NCBI GenBank assembly: GCA_030220185.1
Contig: JASPKZ010010273.1
Coordinates: forward strand, 434,001 to 498,000
Origin: Diploptera punctata
Lineage: Eukaryota; Arthropoda; Insecta; Blattodea; Blaberidae
Reading direction: 5' to 3'
Length of the DNA stretch: 64,000 nucleotides
The position numbers were made by a program, and so were the translations under genes. Within the stretch, counting starts at the first letter, position 1. Each line of letters begins with the position of its first letter. Positions 34,101 to 46,100 of the stretch are shown here, in pieces. The notes beneath the pieces are model-generated. The model was not told where the DNA came from. It did not search any database and saw nothing but the letters and a program-made list of their open reading frames with translations.

Positions 34101-37100
34101 CACTGTATTTGTGACATTCTCAATGCTGTATCATGTTCACAACTGACGTCCAATGGTCTCCTCTCCTGCAGACTGACCTCCGCTCCATCTGATGGCTGAC
34201 TAACGAACTTCCAAATCAATCCCCTCTCCTTTTCACCGGGTATTTCAAAATTCATAGTTATGTTTTTATTCTTGCATATGTAAATTTTTTCCCAACTTGT
34301 GAGTTCGGAACCGAAGGAACTCACAATTTGGGGAAAAAATTTACATATGCAAGAATAAAAACATAACTATGAATTTTGAAATACCCGGTGATAAGGAGAG
34401 GGGATTGATTTGGAAGTTCGTCGGTCAGCCATCAGATGGCATGGAGGTCAGTCTGCAGGAGAGGAGCCCATTGGACGTCAGTTGTGAACGTGATACAGCA
34501 TTGAGAATGTCACAAATACAGTGAAGAAATTCAGATCTGCAAGGGAGTTAAGAAGTATGAGGTGAGACAAAAAACAACTCAACAAAATTTAAATAAACCT
34601 CATAGTGTTATTTCCTACCTACATACCTTAATAAATATTGGTACTCATTTATTGAGTGTATCTGTTATAATTGTTAGTGATTATGCCTATCTTTACTATT
34701 CAAGGTGAGATGTTACCATGTCTGAATTACAAATTCTGGCGAGCTGGATCTCCCTACCACAAACTCTGCCATCATTTTATGTTTAAGTGCCAACATTGTA
34801 CCTCTCTCTTAGATTCCAGATGTAGCTGTCAGAAGTCCAAAGATCTGTTAGATCCACTGTAGTCCTAGAAAAACTGTTGTGACCTGGTAATTGAATTTCT
34901 TAGTCAATTTTGTGTGATGCCCCAGCTAAAAAGTTTTTCTTTTGAATAATATCACGTTAATGCCTTAGGACATGGATGATGTGTTCCTTTCATTTTTGCT
35001 GATAACTGGAGATGTAGTCCAGAATTGTTCATATAGCACATTAATATAATAAATTTGGGAATTTTTACATAATGAGGTTTTCTTAATACGAATCAAATGA
35101 ATCGTGAATTCTTCTTACTCGGTGTAAGAAGTCTTCTTACTCATGACTCAGTGAGTCGTAAAAACAGCTGACGATGGGAATGATGTATTTCCTGATACTG
35201 CAGTTCTGTGTTAAAAGAACATAGATGTATGAGGTAAGAATTCAGGATTCATTTGATTCATATGGCACATTTTCATTTTTGTTTTGGTTCCATTTGTTAC
35301 AGCTGACAGTTTGGCATGTGGTGTAGCTGCTGTTTTATATAAAAGGATATAGATGATTGAATTTTTTGCTATTGTTGGTTTTAAAACTCCATCAGTAATA
35401 CTGTCAGATAATTATTGAGATGAATGAAACTGTTTAGACTTGAATAGTTTGAACATTTTGAAATCAGCAGATATGAACTTATAAATTTTATATGAAGAGA
35501 AAAATATATCAATGTTTTTATTATTAATTTCATACATCTCAATGATGGATAAATCATATTTAAAGAGAAAAATTATACGCTCAGACCGGGACTTGAACCC
35601 GGGACCCTTGGTTTTCTAGTCCAAGTGCTCTACCATTTGAGCTACCTGAGCAAGTACCGATCTAAACGCAAATCTTTCTCTATATACATTGAAATTCCCG
35701 CCCCAAATGCTTTGAAGCCTTTGCTTCTATCTTTGCAAATGGCGGCTCCTATATTAAGAAGACATATTTGGGAATTATACATTACATTATAAATGCCAGT
35801 ACGGCTATTTTCGATGTTTTTATTATTAATTTCATACATCTCAATGATGGATAAATCATATTTAAAGAGAAAAATTATACGCTCAGACCGGGACTTGAAC
35901 CCGGGACCCTTGGTTTTCTAGTCCAAGTGCTCTACCATTTGAGCTACCTGAGCAAGTACCGATCTAAACGCAAATCTTTATCTATATACATTGAAATTCC
36001 CGCCCCAAATGCTTTGAAGCCTTTGCTTCTATCTTTGCAAATGGCGGCTCCTATATTAAGAAGACATATTTGGGAATTATACATTACATTATAAATGCCA
36101 GTACGGCTATTTTCGATGTTTTTATTATTAATTTCATACATCTCAATGATGGATAAATCATATTTAAAGAGAAAAATTATACGCTCAGACCAGGACTTGA
36201 ACCCGGGACCCTTGGTTTTCTAGTCCAAGTGCTCTACCATTTGAGCTACCTGGGGCGGGAATTTCAATGTATATAGAGAAAGATTTGCGTTTAGATCGGT
36301 ACTTGCTCAGGTAGCTCAAATGGTAGAGCACTTGGACTAGAAAACCAAGGGTCCCGGGTTCAAGTCCCGGTCTGAGCGTATAATTTTTCTCTTTAAATAT
36401 GATTTATCCATCATTGAGATGTATGAAATTAATAATAAAAACATCGAAAATAGCCGTACTGGCATTTATAATGTAATGTATAATTCCCAAATATGTCTTC
36501 TTAATATAGGAGCTGCCATTTGCAAAGATAGAAGCAAAGGCTTCAAAGCATTTGGGGCGGGAGATTTCAATGTATATAGAGAAAGATTTGCGTTTAGATC
36601 GGTACTTGCTCAGGTAGCTCAAATGGTAGAGCACTTGGACTAGAAAACCAAGGGTCCCAGGTTCAAGTCCCGGTCTGAGCGTATAATTTTTCTCTTTAAA
36701 TATGATTTATCCATCATTGAGATGTATGAAATTAATAATAAAAACATCGAAAATAGCCGTACTGGCATTTATAATGTAATGTATAATTCCCAAATATGTC
36801 TTCTTAATATAGGAGCCACCATTTGCAAAGATAGAAGCAAAGGCTTCAAAGCATTTGGGGCGGGAATTTCAATGTATATAGATAAAGATTTGCGTTTAGA
36901 TCGGTACTTGCTCAGGTAGCTCAAATGGTAGAGCACTTGGACTAGAAAACCAAGGGTCCCGGGTTCAAGTCCCGGTCTGAGCGTATAATTTTTCTCTTTA
37001 AATATGATTTATCCATCATTGAGATGTATGAAATTAATAATAAAAACATCGAAAATAGCCGTACTGGCATTTATAATGTAATGTATAATTCCCAAATATG

Positions 37101-40100
37101 TCTTCTTAATATAGGAGCCGCCATTTGCAAAGATAGAAGCAAAGGCTTCAAAGCATTTGGGGCGGGAATTTCAATGTATATAGAGAAAGATTTGCGTTTA
37201 GATCGGTACTTGCTCAGGTAGCTCAAATGGTAGAGCACTTGGACTAGAAAACCAAGGGTCCTGGGTTCAAGTCCCGGTCTGAGCGTATAATTTTTCTCTT
37301 TAAATATGAAGAAAAATATATGTCTGAATTGGAATTTGAACCTGATGTCTCTAGTTCTGTACCCCAGCACACTGACCACTGAGCTACCAGGCTCCCGATT
37401 CAAACGAATATTAATTCTCTCCATTTATATAAATTCCTGCATGCTGAGGCTATGAACTTTTCATGTAGACCAAAATGTTCATACCCTCAGTGTGTGGAAA
37501 TTCTTGTAAAAGGAATTGTTTGAATTGGGAGCCTGGTAGCAGTGGTCAGAGTGGTGGTGTACACAACCAGACACATTGAGTTCAAATCCCATTTCAAGTG
37601 TATATTTTTCTCTTCAAATATTTTTTTTTTGCGAGAAGTGATAAATTTGATATCTAAGATGAACCTATAAACTGTGAATTCAGAGACCAATGTAAATTTA
37701 CCATTTAGACTTCTAAATCAATGTTTATTATAAAAAATCAAGTGAATACAAAATTATGTCTTTATTTCTTATTAATACAAATAGTATAACTGAATGAATC
37801 AAGAAAATTAGTTCATGCATTGGCATTTGAATTTAGGAAATTCTATTCAAACTGTTTTCTCAGAAGTCAAATGCTGGGTTAAAATTTCGATATCATTACT
37901 CATTCTATAATAATCACAAGTCCATAATATAATTTGATAGAATTAAATCAGTGAACTTCCACAAGAATGCACAATAAATAAATGCTCTGCTGGACAGCCA
38001 AAAGATTTTAGACATGATAGGACCTTAGATGTTAAAGTACTTATAAATAAACATTAATTAAAAAAAACAGTATGCTGTGACAGTAGCATTTCATACTTGC
38101 TTTCTGGAGGTCCCAATTACAAATCCTGAGGCCAACAAACTTTTTAAATCATTTTATTTAGTCACCAAATTACGTTGATGGATTAGAATTTCATTCATTT
38201 ATAAGTTACTATTCATTTCATAATTAATTAAAAAACACATTCAAGTTTCTGAAAATAATAATAATAATAGATGTGTCATTAACAGCTCTAGGGAAACAAG
38301 GCCAATTGAAGTAGTTTGTCACTGGCTAGTAGGTGACGACAGTTACAAAGTTAGTGTGATGTATCCTCTCAACCTTCTTTACAGATTTGTTAAATTTATT
38401 TTGTAAATTCTTGAATCAAGTAACTACTAAGATGTTTCCACAAGGCTGGATGGATCCCATAGCACCCTATACACAAAGAGAAATGTCTTTAGTGTAGTCA
38501 GGATTTGAATATAGACATGTGAGAGAGCAGTCAGACATAATGTTTCATCGCAGATAATATAATAATTGTAATTAATAGTATATTAGACATTTCATGTCAA
38601 ACCAGTCAGATTTTTGACCTGATATTTTTAGAAATGTTTGAAAATTCTTGGATGTTTTCTAAGCGAAAAAAAAAGGACCCATATTTTTTCATTGGTGCCA
38701 ATTCAGGTTTCTTTAAAATTTATTGAAACATTACTTACATTAATTTCTTCCATTACATGTGTCTTATGGAATTAAGGTTAACCTCATTTTCAAAGTTAAA
38801 TATTAGGCTTTTAGCTTATGTACATTCACTTTCCATGTTTATGTATTAACAATATTTTATATCACAAAAAAATATTAAATAAATCTTAATATTGATAATA
38901 TTTGCAATCTTATAATATTTTTAAATTATCATCATATTCTTTATGCAAACTCTGTAAGTATGCGAGATTTCATAGTAGGAAAATAGTCACAGAGTAAAAA
39001 AAATTAATATGTGCATGTGTCATAATGCAGTGTTCTGTTCTGGTAATCTTAATCCTGGTTTTCACTGCACTGTGTACTACTGAAACTTTTGTCTGTTCAT
39101 TCATCCATTCCAAAAGAAAAACTGACAAGTGCTGCCCTTGTCTGTTCTAATCACCACCATCTCCCAAAAAAAAAACTGTCTTGCTTAAACGAGACCCAGG
39201 ACAGAATGAATTCTCTTCAGTTTATTCTGATATTTTCAATCTTTTGGACATTAATATCACAGTGTTATAGTGTGGCATGGTTTTTAGTTTGTGTAATTAT
39301 AAGATGTACAAATTTATTAGGAATTAGATGAAGCCAGCTTAGTTTCAATATCAAATAAAAATAAAGCTTAGATGCCTAATTAGAGTAACAGAGTAGCTAG
39401 TGAGTTATTCAGTTTTTTTCTTTATATACACACTCATTGAAATATATAATAATTTGATATTAAAGTACATTGCCACTGATGGCACTGGCATGGGATTTCA
39501 GATAGAATTTTTTTTAAATCAACACCACAGATGTTAACACAAAATTTAAAATTTGACTTTATTTACTTCACAAATAATTTGATCCTCATAACTTTCTTAC
39601 TTCACAGTTTATTATCACTCAGTTATCCAACTCACTGACGATTTCACGTAAATCATCTTGTCTTCACTCTCAAGATCGCTTCAATGGTTCACAACCCAGA
39701 CACGACTTCAACTTAATAGTCTGACATCCGCATCCTCCCATATTTGTGATGGTCAGAACCATCTGGAAGCTAGTCTAGAATTTTCTTGAGTTGAAATCTT
39801 GAGAATTGAACTTACAGAATGGAGGGATAGATGCATGTGGAAAGATCTCTGCATGCTTTCCGATTCATGAATCTACAGCTCATAATCCTCTTCTCTAATA
39901 AATTAATGAGTCATTTTAACATCTTACCTCATATTTCATGTTTTTCAAACACGGTAACTATAGTTTTCAAATGATCTTGTCATTCATTTTCAACCGCCAT
40001 TATGACTACTGGATATTCGTTGGAATCTCCCTCTATAACGTTGCCATCTGGTGTTGATTTGACGAACTTCGAGATATCGTTGCCATCTGGTGTTGATTCG

Positions 40101-43100
40101 ATGAACTTCGAGATGAGGTCACGTTCATCCGGAATGTCGAAATTCATAGATTTAAATTTGTTCTTCTGTATAAATATTTTCTCCCAAACTGTCAAATCCA
40201 AAGGTTTTTCCAAATGTTTTAGAAGTTTAGCTTCTTTTTCAATTCTATGACCTTCCAACAAACTATGTGCTGCAATAGCTGATTTTTCAATTTCACCATT
40301 TTTAATATTTCTAAAGTGTTCCTTTGTGCGAGTGTCCAAATTTCTTTTTGTTTTTCCTATGTATACTTTATTGCAATCTCGACAATCAATTTGATAAATT
40401 CCAGATTTTTTACTATCTGGGGTGTTCATTTTCTTATTGGTTATTAATAAGTTACCAAGTCCTCTTCTCTCCTACAAAACAAGACCTTGACTCTCGCCAC
40501 CGACTATAAAATTCAAAAGCCAGCCCAAAATGTATCACATTATCACTGAAGAGAGACAAAAATTTCGAAGCTGACTGTCCAAGACTATAGTGATAGTAAT
40601 ACCATGTAAACAAAACAGCTATATAATGGTAACTTATAACAAGCTGGCTTCATATATCCTTTGCATTATAAAAAAATACAGATTATTCATATTTGAAGAG
40701 AAAACTTATGCCCAGACTGAGACTCAAACGCAGGACCTTTGGCTTTCTAGGCCAATGCTCTTCCATCTGAGCTATCAGGACAAGTTCCGATCTAGATGCA
40801 TAGTTTCTCTTATATATGTTTTAATTCCCAGCACTAAATGCTATGAAGCCTTTGCTTCTCTCTTTGCAAATGGCGGCTTCTTGGTTAAGAAGACATTTAT
40901 CGGGAATTTAAACACTACTTTTTTTTTAAAGCCAGTAGGGCCTCAATTGATGGTTTTATTATTAATTTAATACTTCTCGCTGAAGGATAAATTATATTTG
41001 AAGAGAAAATTGCAAAGATAGAAGCAAAGGCTTCATAGCCTTTGGTGCTGAGAATTACAATGTATATAAGAGAAAAATTTGTGTCTAGATCGGAACTCGC
41101 CCCAGTAGCTCAGATGGTAGAGCATTGGCCTAGAAAGCCAAAGGTCCTGTGTTTAAGTTTCGGTCTGGGTGAAAATTTTTCTAGCAAAACTAACAAGTCT
41201 TCAGCCACCTGAGGACCCCATTATAACACCAATAAAATTGTATGAGAGGACTAAAAATTTTGTGGAATTGATTTTATAATTTTCACAAATGATGAGCATA
41301 AAAAAGAAAGTGACTTACTGTATATATTAAATTTGGGAATTTTTAACACTATGAGGTTCAATTAATAAGAATTAAATGAATCGTGATTTCTTCTTACCTC
41401 ATACTCCTATGTTTTTTTAAACACAGCACTGCAGTATCGGCGTCCCATTGTCGTCATTGTCAGCTGTTTTCACGACTGTCAATTCTTTCTTTTGCCGGTA
41501 ATTATCCAAACTGCCATCTGGTGTTCTTTTGAAGGAATTACTCTCCAAACTGCCATCTGGTGTTCTTTTGAATGAATCATTTTCTAAACTGCCATCTGTT
41601 GTATTTTTGAAAAACTTTGTAATCAGGCTCGGTCCATCCGGAATCTCGAAGTTCATGGTTCTAGTATGTTTTTTTTGATAATATATTTTTTCCCAAACTG
41701 TTAAATCCAAAGGTTTAGATAGATGTTTCAAAAGTTTAGCTTCTTTTTCAATCCTATGATGCTCTAATAAACTATGTGCTGCTATAGCTGATTTTTCAAT
41801 TTCTCCATTCTTTATGTTTCTGAAGTGTTCTTTTTTACGAGTTTCCAAGTTTCTTTTTGTTTTTCCTATATATATATCCTGTTGCAATCTTTGCAATCAA
41901 TTTGATAAATTCCAGATTTTTTGTTGTCTGGGGTGTTACATTTATTATTAGTTAACAGAAGATTACTCAGGCTGAATTTGTTAATTGGAGCTAATGTTAT
42001 ATTAGATTTTCTGAAAATTTTTTGAAACTTATTATGAACTTCAGGATGGTAAGTAAATTTCTTGAATTTTACATCTTTCTTTGAATCATGTTGTAAGGTG
42101 GTGTATTCCTGTAACCTTTTCTGTTGTTGTAACACCCCAGACAACAAAAAATCTGGAATTTATCAAATTGATTGCAAAGTTTGCAACAGGATATATATAT
42201 AGGAAAAACAAAAAGAAACTTGGAAACTCGTAAAAAAGAACACTTCAGAAACATAAAGAATGGAGAAATTGAAAAATCAGCTATAGCAGCACATAGTTTA
42301 TTAGAGCATCATAGAATTGAAAAAGAAGCAAAACTTTTGAAACATCTATCCAAACCTTTCGATTTAACAGTTTGGGAAAAAATATATATTCAAAAAAACC
42401 ATACGAGAACCATGAACTTCGAGATTCCAGACGAACCGAGCTTGATTACAAAGTTCTTCAAAAATACAACAGATGGCAGTTTAGAAAATGATTCCTTCAA
42501 AAGAACACCAGATGGCAGTTTAGAAAATAATTCCTTCAAAAGAACACCAGATGGCAGTTTGGATAATTACCGGCAAAAGAAAAAATTGACAGTCATGAAA
42601 ATAGCTGAGGATGATGACAATGGTTCGCTGATACTGCAGTGCTATGTTTAAAAAAACATAGAAGTATGAGGTAAGAAGAAATCACGATTCACTTAATTCT
42701 TATTATGACTTACTGTAGTCTCAAAATGAAATATTAAAGCTGGTATTCAAGAACCAAGCTCTCTAGACCATGCCATCTCTGCCTTTTATAAGCTGAAGCT
42801 CTCATCTTTCAATTGTTCTCGGATTTTTTTAGCACATGATGTTGCATAGAGTGAGCTAGTTGAGTAGATTCAGCATGACCCACATAATTAATAGACAGGC
42901 TGAGAGTCACTCTTTGCAGAAAGCTAGGTTCTTGAATACCGGCCTAAAAGCAGTAAAGTGGCATGAGAACATTATTATACTTTCATATCAATCTCAAAAT
43001 CTGAAGTACTAGTTAAAGATTATTGTTTGTCACCCGAAAGTAAACATGCATTTAATAAGGTAGAATTTTTTATCACTCACCTCATATTGTTCTTCTTATT

Positions 43101-46100
43101 TGACTATAAACTAGTTTCGGAACATAGTTTCTGTTCCATCCTCAGTATCGTCACGACCGTTGTTCTGTCGTCTTGAAGAACTGTCATTCCATTCATATAT
43201 TAAAAAAACCATACTAGAACCATGAACTTCGAGATTCCGGACGAACCGAGCCTGATTACAAAGAAGGACAGCTCTTCAAGACGACAGAACAACGGTCGTG
43301 ACGATACTGAGGATGGAACAGAAACTATGTTCCGAAACTAGTTTATAGTCAAATAAGAACAACAATATGAGGTGAGTGATAAAAAATTCTACCTTAATGA
43401 ATATACGTCATAGTGAGAATTCCTAAAATAAGTAAACATGCATTTATTCGAGTTAGATAAAAGTATGCTTGAGTTATCCAGTCTGGTTGACTTATTTTTT
43501 ATTCGTTTTAAGTTTTTTTTTTTTAATTTTGTGCTAATAATTTGTGCTACAGAAGTGTATACATATATATATATTTTGAATTTGTGATGTATAACTTTCT
43601 AACACTGTGTACACATGCACTCATACATTGCGGTGCAGTGACACTCATAGTCAGCATCATGAACCTGTCTGGGTAAGTTAATTTGTTCCATATTAATTTA
43701 TTGTACATTCCATTTTGAAATTTTGTAAACACAGAGATGAAGAACTAGGAAATGTAGTGATATTTTTTTTTATTTTGAAAAAAAAAAGTTGTAAACTTTC
43801 AAAGAAAGATATTTTTAAAATTTATTTTGAAGAAAAAAATAGAATAAATTTGTCTGTAAGTAACCTAAGGCCAGATATGCTAAAATTACGTGTTATAAGC
43901 TTTAATGTGAGCCCAATTTGAATGAATTGCATTAATTAATAATAGAGATATTATAATGGTCTTATATATTTTAATTTATCACTTCTCACTGAATGAAAAA
44001 TTTTATATATTTTTCTCTTCAAATAAAGTAATGTTTGTATATATAACAGAGTGTACACGCTATTACATAAATTGTTACTTTCAATAATTTTGAAAGAATC
44101 AAACTTTATGAATAAAAATGCACTTATATTTTATTTTTGTTCCTTTGATTGAATAAAAAAATTCATGTAATTAAAAACATCAACATTCAATTTCCTCTAA
44201 TTTTGTCCGATTGGACATGGAATGAGTCATATATGAATATACTAATTCCGAGCTAAGTTACAATTGTACTGTAAACAAACTTGCATAAGATATTACTCCG
44301 TTTATTGGAGGAACCGTGGTGGTATTTTTATCTGCCATATGACTGAATTGTGTATGGAAATGTCATCGATAGAAACATTGTTCTTGGATAACATTGTATT
44401 TTACGAAAAATAAGATTGAGTACAAGGTGAGATGGTACCAGTAATTACAAACTTCCTCCATTTCTTATTTATTTATGACAAAAAATTATATATGGGCCTA
44501 CCTAATCAAATATTTATACTTTTTCCATGATGTCGATAGATATCCTTTCTTTACAATTTCATTAAGAGCAGAATATATGGTCCACGCTAACTCACCTGTA
44601 AATTCTGCTGTTATTTCACTATATCCTCAATGGCTAATCTACATTTTTTGACTAAACTGAAAATATTCAAAATGATTTATTTATCTCCGCTTTTCAAATA
44701 CTTTACTTTCGAATGTATTAAAATATTATACAGAAGCAGCCATTTAGAAACAGTTGAAATTTCAATGTATTCTGCATTGCACATTTGAAAGAATATAACA
44801 ATGCTTACTTAATCTATTAAAATTGTAATTATATATTTTATGAATCTCTCATATAATTTATTTAGACTTGTGCCAGATAATATATATTTTTATTTCGAGT
44901 GTCAGGGAGTGAACTACATTTTCTTACATCTTTAAAGGTAAAACCATTATTCAATCAATGAAAACACAGTCATACATCTGGTTTGTTTACATTACAACTG
45001 ATATTTAGCTCAGAAGAGGTATAGTACATGATATTTTATTATTACAGGTGGTGAAGTTGAACTGCCAGCAGGAGAGCTTTCTTATCCATTTGCGACTCAT
45101 TTGCCGCCAAATTTACCATCATCTTTGAAGGAGAGCATGGGCATATTCGATACACTGTAAAGGCTGTCCTTGATCGGCCATGGAAATTTGACCAAGAGGC
45201 TAAAGCTGCATTCACAGTTATTTGCCCATTGGATTTAAATACTCATCCAACAGCAAAAGTAGGAATTTTGTTTAATTAATTTTTGGAATTATTTAGATGA
45301 TACATTTTATACCTAAATTTTGAAAATGGCAAACATTTTTATCACCATCTGCACCCTTACTATTATTTTATATATTTGTAGCTATTGTGAAATAACTTTA
45401 AAATCATTCTTTTAATACATTATATAGTTCAGTTAAAATAAATTATTCATAAACAAGTGCAGCTCCATGGTACAAGCAGTTAGACACTTGCCCTCCACTT
45501 TTGAGTCCCAAGTTCACATCTTATCATTCCATGTAGGGTTCATAGTGAATGAATCAGAGCCAGGATGGGTTTTTCTCAGTAGGTAAATGAATTTACCCAT
45601 TCCAGTATTTTTTGAATCTGTACAGAAGTCATCCTGCTCTCTTATCCTTTCCTCAAATAATAAAATATTGTTAAAATATCAATGAATGCTATTTTTTTGG
45701 CTTTGGTGTTATTTTGTTCAATTACCAGATAAAATGGTATACTTGAGGCAAGTATCTAAGTATTCCTTAGGTAAATTTTCCAAAATATAGCTATAATTTT
45801 TGACAAGAAACATTATTAAAGAAATACCATACTTTATTGGCATTAAAAGTGCTTGGTTGACATTATGCTGTGATAATGTTGGTATTTTCTATTTTGTCTT
45901 CTTCAGTTAGCACAACTTTTCATTTGAGGATATCAGTGTGTTTCAGTTAGTACACATACTAATAAGGAAAATAAGCACAATGTGCAATTAAAATTAGTTG
46001 GTACAACATAGGGTAAGTTAGAGGCATCTTGTATAATTTTGTTTATGTAGAATCCGAGGATAAAAGAACTTTTAATATTTCTTCTGCATTATTTTTAAAT

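Larger units (their letters stand above)
43060..43430. repeat. PLE palindrome with a complete hammerhead in each arm
   Basis: Arms 43082-43182 and 43274-43375 are nearly perfect inverted copies, ending outward in ACTCACCTCATATTGTT / AACAATATGAGGTGAGT. The loop between them holds a scrap of family D coding sequence ([17 protein letters not shown]). Outside, ATACGTCATAGTGAGAATTC follows. Confidence 0.78.

Noticed and set aside
35642..37221. Repeated 65-residue open frames ([12 protein letters not shown]...)
   Set aside because: They lie antisense or across the tRNA-like array unit, recur only because the unit recurs, and show no protein-like features.
36305..37284. Functional tRNA genes
   Set aside because: The anticodon arm does not fit (nine-base loop or six-pair stem with mismatch), no discriminator base is evident, and the same head occurs in dispersed SINEs.
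35510..37310. CRISPR-like regular repeats
   Set aside because: Unit length is 302 bp, there are no short spacers, and the units contain tRNA-like SINE heads in a eukaryotic setting.
39980..40429. Stand-alone GIY-YIG nuclease gene
   Set aside because: It is the C-terminal domain of a 5'-truncated PLE: it starts mid-protein, has the PLE end, and has broken sister copies nearby.
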